5,974 nucleotides of DNA from JALGVA01 sp964617715 (GCA_964617715.1 CAZTZN010000252.1:1-5974); one strand, 5' to 3'; counted from the stretch's first letter, positions 1 through 5,817 are shown. The notes: generated from the sequence alone by a model not told the origin. Numbers and translations are program-made.

Positions 1-1
1 T

Positions 2-1039
2 GCCCATGCCGTCAGCGACTGGTCGATGTACACGATCATGATGCCGAAGTTCAATCGCTACCTGCGCGAGGGATCGGTGAAGCTGCGCGATGACGCGATC
101 ATCGGGCGCACGCGCGGCGGTTACGGCTTCGCGCATCGCTTCCCCTACAATGGCGCGCGCCGGCTCGGTTGGGACTCGTGGCACTACGGCGCGAACTTCC
201 TGCGCACCGGCCCGGTTTTCAAGGGCTGGCTGTACTACGTCAACTACGAGCGCTTCATCCGCGATGAGGGCGTGGCGGGCGAGCGGCTGCTCGCCTACGG
301 CTCGGCGGACCCGACCGACCTGTCGGCGCCGCTGCTGACCTGCCCCGACTGGGAGGGCGCGCGCGACGCCTGCGACGATATCTCGCTGGTGCGGCTGCTG
401 GAGGCGCGCCTCGCCCGCGCACGCAAGGCAGGCGACCTGCCCGCCGAGGAGCTTGACGCAATCGATGCGGAGCTGCACAGCTTCCTGGGAGAGGCATCGC
501 CCTACAACCTGCACCTGGAGCCGCGCCACTATGAGCACGCGGAGCTGTCCTACGATTACGAGGTCGTGGTGGACGCGACCACGCCCGACCTCGAACGCGC
601 CAGGCGGCGGGTGCTGGAGCTGCTGGCGCGACTGCGCACCCCGCGCGGCGCCGACCGCACGGTCACCTGGCACGAGGTGACGCTGAACCAGGGGGACTTC
701 GGCCGCGGGCCCATCCGCTACGGCGACGGCGCCCGGGCCGAGGCCGGGAGGCTGGCCGCGGCGCTCAAGCGCGAGGCCGACCTGCTCTTCGACATTCCGC
801 AGGCGGGCCTCGAGGGCCGGGAGACCGCGGGCATCCACCTGGCGCTGGCGCACGATCCGGCCCTCGCCGGGCTGCTGGCCTCGCGCCCATGGTTCCCGCG
901 GGCGGATCTCCCGGGGCCGGGCGGCTACGTGCTGCTGACCTGCGCCGAGGAGAATGCCGTGGCCATTGTCGGCGGCGACGAGGCGGGCCTGGCGACGGGC
1001 GTTGACGCCTTCATGACCTTCGTGTCGGAGCGGCCGTAG
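2..1039 (+). CDS. C-terminal part of a large glycoside-hydrolase-like protein (5' end outside window)
   Basis: The frame is open from base 2, before the first in-frame ATG (base 26). That ATG has no ribosome-binding site, so the gene probably starts outside the window. Numbering from it, 337 residues are visible. Residues about 1-75 are rich in aromatic residues and Gly (GWDSWHYG, KGWLYYVNYE), like the last strands of a TIM-barrel glycosidase. Residues about 86-135 (YGSADPTD, then WEGARDACDDISLVRLLEA) match the pattern seen in DUF4091 and related glycosidase tails, where a W/E-G-x-R...DD...L helix follows the barrel. Residues about 176-205 form a charged helix-forming segment. Residues about 250-337 end in PGGYVLL...AVAIVGGDEAGLATGVDAF, which resembles the GH20b/alpha-glucuronidase N-terminal alpha/beta domain but sits at the C-terminus. 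The catalytic residues lie upstream or cannot be identified, so no substrate is given. The reading frame is firm; the family is a pattern match only. Confidence 0.75.
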   Translation, partial: AHAVSDWSMYTIMMPKFNRYLREGSVKLRDDAIIGRTRGGYGFAHRFPYNGARRLGWDSWHYGANFLRTGPVFKGWLYYVNYERFIRDEGVAGERLLAYGSADPTDLSAPLLTCPDWEGARDACDDISLVRLLEARLARARKAGDLPAEELDAIDAELHSFLGEASPYNLHLEPRHYEHAELSYDYEVVVDATTPDLERARRRVLELLARLRTPRGADRTVTWHEVTLNQGDFGRGPIRYGDGARAEAGRLAAALKREADLLFDIPQAGLEGRETAGIHLALAHDPALAGLLASRPWFPRADLPGPGGYVLLTCAEENAVAIVGGDEAGLATGVDAFMTFVSERP

Positions 1040-1145
1040 GCGACGGGAGAGGGCGCGTCACCATGATGCCCGCCGCCTCGGGAGGAGGAGGCCACCGACG
1101 CCACCGGGTACAACTACCCCGCTGTCGGCGAAGTGCGTGCGCAAC

Positions 1146-1153
1146 GGAAGGGA
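1146..1153 (+). promoter_or_regulatory. Ribosome-binding site setting the start of the C45 hydrolase
   Basis: GGAAGGGA lies 6 nt before the ATG at 1160. The frame is also open from a GTG at 1133, but that start has no comparable purine tract at the right distance, and the extra nine residues (MRAQRKGPL) add nothing family-like. The ATG at 1160 is preferred. Confidence 0.6.
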
Positions 1154-1159
1154 CCACTC

Positions 1160-2257
1160 ATGCGCAGGGCAGTTCGCTTCACCGTGGTCGAGATGTCGGG
1201 GAGCCGCTTCGAGATGGGCCGGCAGTACGGCCGGCAGTGCCGGGCGCTCATCCGCCGCCTGGTCGGCCGCTTCGACGGCATGCTGCTGGAGCCGGCCTAC
1301 CTTGAGGCCGGGCGCAAGGTCGCGCTTGAGGCCCTGCCGCACGTGCGCGCGGAGGCGCCGGAGCTGGTCGAGGAGGTCGAGGGCATCGCCGCCGGGGCCG
1401 GGCTGGACTTCGAGGACGTCTTCCGACTGAGCTGCTCGCAGGAGATGAACTCGTGGCAGGGCTGTATGCGGCGCAAGGCGATGAGCACGGTGCCGACCGG
1501 CTGCACCAGCATCGCCGCCCGCACGGACGGCGCCAGCCTGGTGGCGTGGAACATGGACTGGTGGATCAAGTGGCAGCCCTACATGGTGCTGCTGCATGGC
1601 CACCCGGAGGACGGCCCGGACTTCCTCTCGTTCGCAATGGCCGGCAGCGTCGGCCGCCCGGGGCTGTCGGAGCACATCGCCGTCGCCGCCAATTTCCTGC
1701 CCTACCGCGCCGCGCCCGAGTTCGAGGCCGGCGGCGCCGAGTGGGCCGGGGCGGGGGTGCCCTACAGCTTCATCGCACGTATGCTGCTGGCCCGGCGCAG
1801 CACCGCCGACGCGCTGAAGATGCTCAGGCGCGTGCGCCGCATGGCCTGCCTGAACTACACCATCGGTGACACCACCGGCGACATCTGCTGCGTCGAGACC
1901 ATGCCCGCGGACCTGGCGGTGCTCAGGCCGAAGGACGCGGGCTTCATCACCCACGCCAACTCCTACCACGCGCGCAAGTTCGGCGGGCTGACCGAGCGCC
2001 AGCAGCGCGAGAAGGACCCGCGCGCGTACCGGGCCCGTGAGGTGCTGCGCCGCCGCAACGAGCCGCTGGAGCGCGCGGACATCTACGCCGCGCAGCGCTC
2101 GCACTTCCCGCGCCGGAACACCGGCGTGTGCGTGCATTCCGGCGGCGAGAGGCCCGCGATCACGCTCCTGTCGTTCGTGGGCGACCTGCGCGAGCACACC
2201 GTGTGGGCGGCGTGGGGCTCGCCGTGCGAGCACCGCTTTCTGAGGTACGATCTGTAA
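1160..2257 (+). CDS. C45-family Ntn hydrolase (acyl-CoA:6-aminopenicillanate acyltransferase-like)
   Basis: 365 aa. Family members are autoproteolytic N-terminal-nucleophile hydrolases that cleave or transfer amide bonds. The precursor is cut at Gly-Cys and the new N-terminal Cys is the nucleophile. Here PTGC-TS (Gly114-Cys115) supplies the site. It is followed by LVAWNMDWW (about 128-135), matching the family's N-x-D-W strand, and by THANSYH (264-270), placed where the family has its conserved Asn/His turn. The N-terminal FEMGRQYGRQCR (17-28) matches the usual G-x-x-x-G start of the alpha chain, and the end carries the G-x-P-C motif (GSPCEHRFLRYDL). The length fits a single-domain member. 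No signal peptide is seen, so the protein is probably cytoplasmic. It lies between a glycosidase-like gene and a URO-D-like gene on the same strand, so de-acylation or amide hydrolysis of a sugar derivative is a reasonable guess. The true substrate is unknown; penicillin acylation is not implied. Confidence 0.85.
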   Translation: MRRAVRFTVVEMSGSRFEMGRQYGRQCRALIRRLVGRFDGMLLEPAYLEAGRKVALEALPHVRAEAPELVEEVEGIAAGAGLDFEDVFRLSCSQEMNSWQGCMRRKAMSTVPTGCTSIAARTDGASLVAWNMDWWIKWQPYMVLLHGHPEDGPDFLSFAMAGSVGRPGLSEHIAVAANFLPYRAAPEFEAGGAEWAGAGVPYSFIARMLLARRSTADALKMLRRVRRMACLNYTIGDTTGDICCVETMPADLAVLRPKDAGFITHANSYHARKFGGLTERQQREKDPRAYRAREVLRRRNEPLERADIYAAQRSHFPRRNTGVCVHSGGERPAITLLSFVGDLREHTVWAAWGSPCEHRFLRYDL

Positions 2258-2278
2258 AGTGGCCCGGCCGACTTCGTC

Positions 2279-2297
2279 GCGGATGCGCCGCATCCGC
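2279..2297 (+). other. Intergenic hairpin between C45 and URO-D genes
   Basis: GCGGATGC, loop GCC, GCATCCGC form a perfect 8-bp stem with a 3-nt loop. It sits 21 bases after the C45 stop and well before the URO-D ribosome-binding site. A weaker 5-bp stem (2296-2310, GCCCG/CGGGC) overlaps its right edge. No T tract follows, so it is not a convincing intrinsic terminator. It could stabilise or separate the transcript halves, or be a by-product of high GC. Confidence 0.35.
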
Positions 2298-2343
2298 CCG
2301 GCAGACGGGCCCTCCGGACGACCATCGCGACCGCCCACAGATC

Positions 2344-2350
2344 GAGGTGA
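2344..2350 (+). promoter_or_regulatory. Ribosome-binding site of the URO-D-family gene
   Basis: GAGGTGA lies 5 nt before the ATG at 2356. It decides the start: the same frame is open back to 2128, but that extension overlaps the C45 gene and encodes Arg/Ala-rich shadow sequence. Confidence 0.7.
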
Positions 2351-2355
2351 CGCCC

Positions 2356-3411
2356 ATGCCTGAGGAAATGACGCCCCGAGAGCGCTGGCTGGCGGTGCTG
2401 CGCCGCGAGCCCTTCGACCGCTTCCCGCTGGACTACCGCGCCACGGCCGAGATGACCGCGAAGCTGGTCGAGCACATGGGCGCGGCCGACATGGCCGAGG
2501 TCCGCGAGCGCCTGCACATCGACCCGGTGATGGCAGTCGGGGGGCGCTACATCGGTCCGCCCATCCCGCCCGACGAGGACGTCTTCGGCGTGAAGTACGA
2601 GATGGCCGACTACGGCGCCGGCGTATATCGCGAGGCGGTGAAGGGGCCGCTCGAGGAGTTCAACTCGGTCGAGGAGATCGAGGCCAACTACACCTGGCCC
2701 TCGCCCGACTGGTACACCTACGACCACATTCCCGCGCAACTCGAGGGCCATGAGGACTGGGTGATTCAGGGCGGGCACTACGAGGAGTTCGCAACCTACA
2801 AGAACCTGCGGGGCGTGGCCCAGGGTTACGCCGATCACATCGAGCACCCCGAGATGGTGCATTACATCATGGGCAAGCTCGCCGACCTCGCATATGCGCG
2901 CAGCGAGCGCATCTTCGAGGCGGCGGGCGGGCGCGTGATCTGGACCTGGGTGGCCGAGGATTTCGGCACTCAGGAGACGCTGCTGATGTCGCCGGCCATG
3001 ATCCGGGAGTTCCACTTCCCCCACATCAAGCGTCTGTGCCGGCTGGCTCACGATTACGGGGTGTTCGTCTTCCACCACTCCGACGGCGCGGTACGCGACA
3101 ACATCCCGCAGATGATCGAGGCGGGCATCGATGTGCTCGACCCGGTGCAGTGGCGCTGCAAGGGCATGGAGCGCGAGGGACTGGTGGCCGACTTCGGCGA
3201 CCGGATCGGCTTTCACGGGGCAATGGACAACCAGTTCACGCTCCCCTTCGGCACGCCCGAGGACTGCCGCCAGGAGGTGCGCGATAACTTCCGCATCCTG
3301 GGGGCCAAGGGAGGCTACATCCTGGGGCCGTGCCACAACATCCAGCCGATCACCCCACCCGAGAACGTGGTCGCGCTCTACGAGACCGCCTACGAGGAGG
3401 GGTGGCGGTAG
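2356..3411 (+). CDS. Uroporphyrinogen decarboxylase superfamily protein (not HemE), possible methyltransferase-like enzyme
   Basis: 351 aa, the usual length for a single URO-D/MtaA/CmuA-type TIM barrel. The N-terminus (MTPRERWLAVLRREPFDRFP) is the typical family opening (R-E-R-x...L...x-D-R-x-P). The HemE substrate-binding signature RQAGR is absent, so haem synthesis is unlikely. Later motifs are EDFG (201-204), the FHHSDG strand (239-244), AGIDVLDPVQ (256-265), HGAMDNQ (287-293) and GGYILGPCHNIQPITPPENV (319-338), in the family order. In MtaA-type cobamide methyltransferases zinc is held by H-x-C plus a later Cys. Here the first Cys position is Ser242 or Asp243, while Cys326 and the adjacent His327 remain. 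No corrinoid-binding domain or partner is present in the window. Such paralogs are common in sugar-degradation clusters of Planctomycetes-like bacteria, with mostly unknown substrates. The family is well supported; the reaction is not known. Confidence 0.88.
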   Translation: MPEEMTPRERWLAVLRREPFDRFPLDYRATAEMTAKLVEHMGAADMAEVRERLHIDPVMAVGGRYIGPPIPPDEDVFGVKYEMADYGAGVYREAVKGPLEEFNSVEEIEANYTWPSPDWYTYDHIPAQLEGHEDWVIQGGHYEEFATYKNLRGVAQGYADHIEHPEMVHYIMGKLADLAYARSERIFEAAGGRVIWTWVAEDFGTQETLLMSPAMIREFHFPHIKRLCRLAHDYGVFVFHHSDGAVRDNIPQMIEAGIDVLDPVQWRCKGMEREGLVADFGDRIGFHGAMDNQFTLPFGTPEDCRQEVRDNFRILGAKGGYILGPCHNIQPITPPENVVALYETAYEEGWR

Positions 3412-3475
3412 CCGGCAAGCGCCGACGACCATCCATTCCGTGGGGACTGCCGGGGCCGGATCAGGGGGCGAGTGC

Positions 3476-3619
3476 ATGAGCGTCCCGGGCGTCCACGCAC
3501 CGTGGAACCTGCTCTGGCCGGCGGGCCTGATCGTGGGCGCTATCTGGCTGGTGCGGCGCTGCCTCGCGTGGGAACGGCGATCCGGACCCGGCCCGCCACG
3601 GCGGCGAGCAGTTCGGTGA
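3476..3619 (+). CDS. Possible small single-pass membrane protein
   Basis: A 47-aa frame starts at an ATG 7 nt after a GGGGG tract (3464-3468), 64 bases after the URO-D stop. Residues about 9-28 (PWNLLWPAGLIVGAIWLVRR) make one hydrophobic segment ended by two Arg, giving a plausible N-out/C-in helix. It resembles the WP-x-x-L-I-x-G-x-W-L-x-R helices of small LiaI/DUF5668-like proteins. The last 14 residues are Pro/Arg-rich low-complexity sequence and run into the C45 remnant in another frame, so the 3' end may be damaged or the frame may be chance. No homolog is claimed. Confidence 0.35.
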   Translation: MSVPGVHAPWNLLWPAGLIVGAIWLVRRCLAWERRSGPGPPRRRAVR

Positions 3620-3713
3620 CACCCAGTACTCGGTGGTCTTCGACCTCAACGCGCGCGCGGTGCATTACTGCGGCCGGCCCTGCCGCTGCGCGTGGCGGAC
3701 GGTGGCGCTCTAA
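3573..3713 (+). pseudogene. Remnant of the C-terminus of a second C45-type Ntn hydrolase
   Basis: In the frame ending at the TAA at 3711-3713 the translation includes HGGEQFGDTQYSVVFDL, then NARAVHYCGRPCRCAWRTVAL. This aligns with the C-terminus of the intact C45 gene (SGGERPAITLLSFVGDL, then REHTVWAAWGSPCEHRFLRYDL) using one single-residue gap. Shared positions include GGE, T, S, V, DL, V, the G-x-P-C motif and the final Leu, about 13 of 39. The frame has no ATG, GTG or TTG start upstream and is closed by stops at 3528-3530 and 3477-3479. Only about 160 bases separate it from the URO-D gene, so most of a normal 350-aa protein is missing. I infer a decayed paralog left by deletion. It diverges too much from the intact copy to be a recent duplication. 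The left boundary is approximate. Confidence 0.6.
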
Positions 3714-3850
3714 GTCTTTCGCCTCGCCTCCCGCTCGAGGCTGTGCCCGGTCAGGCCGGACAGCGCGTTCCTGCGCCGGTTCATCATGGCGCGCGGGCAG
3801 TACGGCACGTCGTCACCGTGGTCACGGTGGATGATGATGATGCACTTCAC
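3710..3850 (-). CDS. Possible 46-aa hypothetical protein
   Basis: The GTG start (3850-3848) is preceded on the minus strand by AGGGGGA (3861-3855) with a 4-nt spacer. The stop is TAG at 3712-3710. The protein begins MKCIIIIHRDHGDDVPYCPR and ends in a basic Arg-rich helix-like tail (NRRRNALSGLTGHSLEREARRKT). Nearly all codons end in G or C, as in the neighbouring genes. However, the opposite strand shares the same third positions, so this is weak evidence. It begins 10 bases after the stop of the next minus-strand ORF to the right, as if co-translated. I do not recognise a family. The four Ile come from four consecutive ATC codons. It overlaps the stop codon of the C45 remnant on the other strand. 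Confidence 0.35.
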   Translation of the reverse strand: MKCIIIIHRDHGDDVPYCPRAMMNRRRNALSGLTGHSLEREARRKT

Positions 3851-3859
3851 ACAATCCCC

Positions 3860-4060
3860 CTAATACCGGCAGCTTCCCGGACAGGGGCAGCAGTCCTCAC
3901 CGGAGTTCAGCAGCTCATCCGGGAACTGCTCCTGCAGCTTGCGGACTTCAGCGCCGCGCCCCTCCCCGAACAGCCGCGTCGTCGCGATCTTGGTCGGGTG
4001 ATCGTCGATTCTGGTCACGCGTCCTCTCGCGCCCGCCCACAGCAGCACCGACGAAAACAC
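3860..4060 (-). CDS. Possible small hypothetical protein with Cys-rich tail
   Basis: This is a 66-aa frame if begun at the GTG at 4060, or 52 aa if begun at the GTG at 4018. The first start falls at the foot of the protease terminator and has no spaced ribosome-binding site. The second has GAGAGGA (4028-4022), but only 3 nt away. The composition looks protein-like: VTRIDDHPTKIATTRLFGEG, a charged segment (GAEVRKLQEQFPDELLNSGE), then the tail DCCPCPGSCRY with four Cys. The stop TAG merges into the ribosome-binding site of the 46-aa ORF, suggesting a two-gene unit if real. No family is recognised. It could equally be a gene remnant or chance. Confidence 0.33.
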   Translation of the reverse strand: MFSSVLLWAGARGRVTRIDDHPTKIATTRLFGEGRGAEVRKLQEQFPDELLNSGEDCCPCPGSCRY

Positions 4061-4089
4061 GCCCCCGGGATCATCGTATCCCGGGGGCG
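4048..4089 (-). terminator. Rho-independent terminator of the protease gene
   Basis: On the minus strand the stem bases 4089-4078 pair with 4071-4060. This is a perfect 12-bp stem (CGCCCCCGGGAT on the + strand) with the 6-nt loop CATCGT. Minus-strand transcription then runs into TGTTTTCGTC, a short T-rich tail. It begins 25 bases after the protease stop codon. On the + strand no T tract follows the stem, so it acts mainly on the minus-strand transcript. Confidence 0.75.
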
Positions 4090-4113
4090 CCTGGACGGCG
4101 GTCTCGGCGTGGG

Positions 4114-5802
4114 CTACTGGCTATCATCGAAGCGCTCGGCGTTGAACGGGATCTTGCCGAAGATGCCCCAGAACTCCTCCACCTGCTGCGACGCCACGTT
4201 GGCGACGATGTAGAGGTAGTCCGGCGTCAGGTAGCTCAGGGGCACCTGGCACTCCCAGACCACATCGTAGTCATCGTCGAGCGCGACGCGGCCGACGGGG
4301 TCGTTCCAGTTGAAGCGCAGCATCTCGAGCGCGAGTTGCTCGGCCTCATCGAGGTTGTCGCCGGGGATGCCACCGGTGTAGGCGTGGATGTAGGCCACGC
4401 CGTTGAAGGTCATGGCGTAGACCACGACGTCGTTGTCGAACGGGATCTTAAAGTTCTCCTCGTCGAAGACCTCGTACTTGAGATCCGATTCGTCAAGCAT
4501 GGCGGTAAGAGTAGCGTGGTCGCTCTCGCCGGCGCCGGGGTACAGGTCGGTGGGCGTTGTGGGCTCCTCGTCGCTTTGAAGCAGTTCGTAGAAGCTCTCG
4601 ACCTGATTGGCGGCGATGTTACACAGGTCGCGCAGGTAGCCGGCGGTGGCCACGCCCATGGGCACCTGCGCCTCCCAGTAGAGCTTGTTGGCGCCGTCCT
4701 CTTCGTTGACGGAGAAGCGGCCGACCGGGTCGAAGTAGTTGAACCGCAGCGCGTGAAAGGCCGAACCATCGGGGAGATCACCGAACTTCACGTAGGTGCG
4801 CAGCAGCCCGTCGAACTCCTCGACGTAGACCGTGACCTCGTTGTCGTAGGGCACCTCCCAGGTGTCGCCCTCGAACTGGCTGTAGCTCAGACCGGTGGCC
4901 GCCAGCAGCTCTTCGACCCCGGACGTCGCCGTGCCGGCCTGGGCGGTGCCGCCGGTCGCGGCGCTGCCGCCGGCGATCGGGCCGCCACCGGTGGCGGACG
5001 CGAAGTAGACGGGGGGGTCACCGTCGGGGTCAGAGGCCAGCCAGTCGCGCAGGACGTTCGAGGGGATGGCCCACTTGGTGGACATGTTCTCGCTGATGAT
5101 CGTCTGGGTGTGCACGCCCACCACGCGGCCCTGTGCGTCCACCACGGGGCCGCCGGAGTTGCCGTTGTCGGCCTCCGCGTCATGTTCGAGGAAGGTGTTG
5201 CCCTCGAAGTGGCGGTGGGCCGAGACCGTGCCCTTACGGAACGAGATCTCGCGCAGGCCCAGCGGGTGGCCGCACACCATGATCTCCGCAGTCTCGGGGA
5301 TGGCGTCGGAGTCGGCCAGCTCGAGGAAGGTGGGCGTCTCGGCGTTGATCTTCAGCAGCGCCAGATCGACGTCGCTGTTCTCGCGCACCACCTCGGCGAG
5401 GTACGACTTCTCTTCCCCGGTGCCTGCGTGGAACACGACATGCACCGCGCGGGACACCGCGACCAGTGACGTCCCGTCTTCCGTATGAAACTCGGGCGAG
5501 ACCACGTGAGCGTTGGTGACAATGCGTCCCTGATCGTTGACCGCGAAGCCGCTCCCGCTGGCGGAGGCCGTGCCATCGCGGAAAGTCAGATCCACCTCAA
5601 CGAGCACGACCGCGTCCCTGAGCTTCTGGATAACGGCGCTGTCCTCCCCCTGCTGCTGCCCCCCACCGGCGGGCGTGACTGTGGTGCTCTGGCCGGCGTC
5701 CTGGGGCGACGGGCAGCCGATCAGCATGATGCCCAGCGCCAGCACGGCTGCGACGGTCAGCCCTCGGGACAAGGCCCTGCTCGGTGCTCCCCGTGCAAAC
5801 AT
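4114..5802 (-). CDS. Secreted lipoprotein serine protease (trypsin/HtrA-like) with tandem YbjN-like C-terminal domains
   Basis: 562 aa from the ATG at 5802. Residues 1-30 are a lipoprotein signal peptide: basic start (MFARGAPSRALSRG), hydrophobic core (LTVAAVLALGIML), lipobox LIGC with Cys30 as the lipidated residue. A Gln/Gly-rich spacer leads to a chymotrypsin-fold protease domain (about 55-257). The triad is complete: His99 in TNAHVV, Asp146 in DVDLALLK, Ser216 in GNSGGPVV. SGSGFAV and the WAIPSN strand are also typical of HtrA/trypsin_2 proteins. There is no PDZ domain. A Gly/Ala/Thr linker (about 268-295) joins two homologous segments, about 299-409 and 435-549. Each has an L-x-Y...PxDN-x-V-x-VY strand pair, a LRFN-x-x-DPVGR motif, a W-E-x-QVP strand and a final helix (A-x-Q-V-E-x-F). 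This pattern fits the YbjN/type III chaperone-like fold. The protein probably acts on the periplasmic face of a membrane in protein quality control or signalling. The protease call is firm; the YbjN assignment is by pattern only. Confidence 0.88.
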   Translation of the reverse strand: MFARGAPSRALSRGLTVAAVLALGIMLIGCPSPQDAGQSTTVTPAGGGQQQGEDSAVIQKLRDAVVLVEVDLTFRDGTASASGSGFAVNDQGRIVTNAHVVSPEFHTEDGTSLVAVSRAVHVVFHAGTGEEKSYLAEVVRENSDVDLALLKINAETPTFLELADSDAIPETAEIMVCGHPLGLREISFRKGTVSAHRHFEGNTFLEHDAEADNGNSGGPVVDAQGRVVGVHTQTIISENMSTKWAIPSNVLRDWLASDPDGDPPVYFASATGGGPIAGGSAATGGTAQAGTATSGVEELLAATGLSYSQFEGDTWEVPYDNEVTVYVEEFDGLLRTYVKFGDLPDGSAFHALRFNYFDPVGRFSVNEEDGANKLYWEAQVPMGVATAGYLRDLCNIAANQVESFYELLQSDEEPTTPTDLYPGAGESDHATLTAMLDESDLKYEVFDEENFKIPFDNDVVVYAMTFNGVAYIHAYTGGIPGDNLDEAEQLALEMLRFNWNDPVGRVALDDDYDVVWECQVPLSYLTPDYLYIVANVASQQVEEFWGIFGKIPFNAERFDDSQ

Positions 5803-5810
5803 GAGGCACG

Positions 5811-5817
5811 CCTCCTC
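5811..5817 (-). promoter_or_regulatory. Ribosome-binding site of the lipoprotein protease
   Basis: GAGGAGG on the minus strand ends 8 nt before the ATG at 5802. This site and the signal peptide that follows directly choose 5802 over the in-frame GTG at 5880, which would put 26 hydrophilic residues before the signal peptide. Confidence 0.7.

Noticed and set aside
1058..2338. Long minus-strand open frame of 426 codons
   Set aside because: It lies opposite the C45 gene and is Arg/Ala/His-rich without any family motif. It is the antisense shadow of a high-GC3 gene.
2317..3433. Shared 10-mer GACGACCATC before two gene starts (near 2317 and 3424)
   Set aside because: Two copies of a 10-mer with no wider similarity or symmetry are expected by chance in sequence of this composition.
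2083..3477. Long minus-strand open frame of 464 codons
   Set aside because: It is antisense to the URO-D gene and part of the C45 gene. Its composition is Val/His/Leu-rich shadow sequence, while the sense strand has clear family motifs and a ribosome-binding site.
3721..3741. GCCTCG/CGAGGC inverted repeat as a terminator for the + strand genes
   Set aside because: A 6-bp stem with a 9-nt loop and no T tract on either strand. It also lies inside the possible 46-aa ORF.
3829..3841. Short GAT trinucleotide run
   Set aside because: Only four units; it encodes the Ile run of the minus-strand small ORF and is too short to call a microsatellite.
3714..3863. Plus-strand frame after the C45 remnant (ends WMMMMHFTQSP)
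   Set aside because: It looks protein-like but has no start near its beginning. It shares third positions with the minus-strand 46-aa frame, which has a better start and ribosome-binding site.
3692..4213. Plus-strand open frame of 173 codons across the junction
   Set aside because: It runs through the protease terminator and into the antisense of the protease 3' end. It has no ribosome-binding site or family pattern.
4336..5469. Plus-strand open frame of 377 codons
   Set aside because: It is antisense to the protease gene and shows Val/Gly/Asp-rich shadow composition, with no start signal or recognisable domain.
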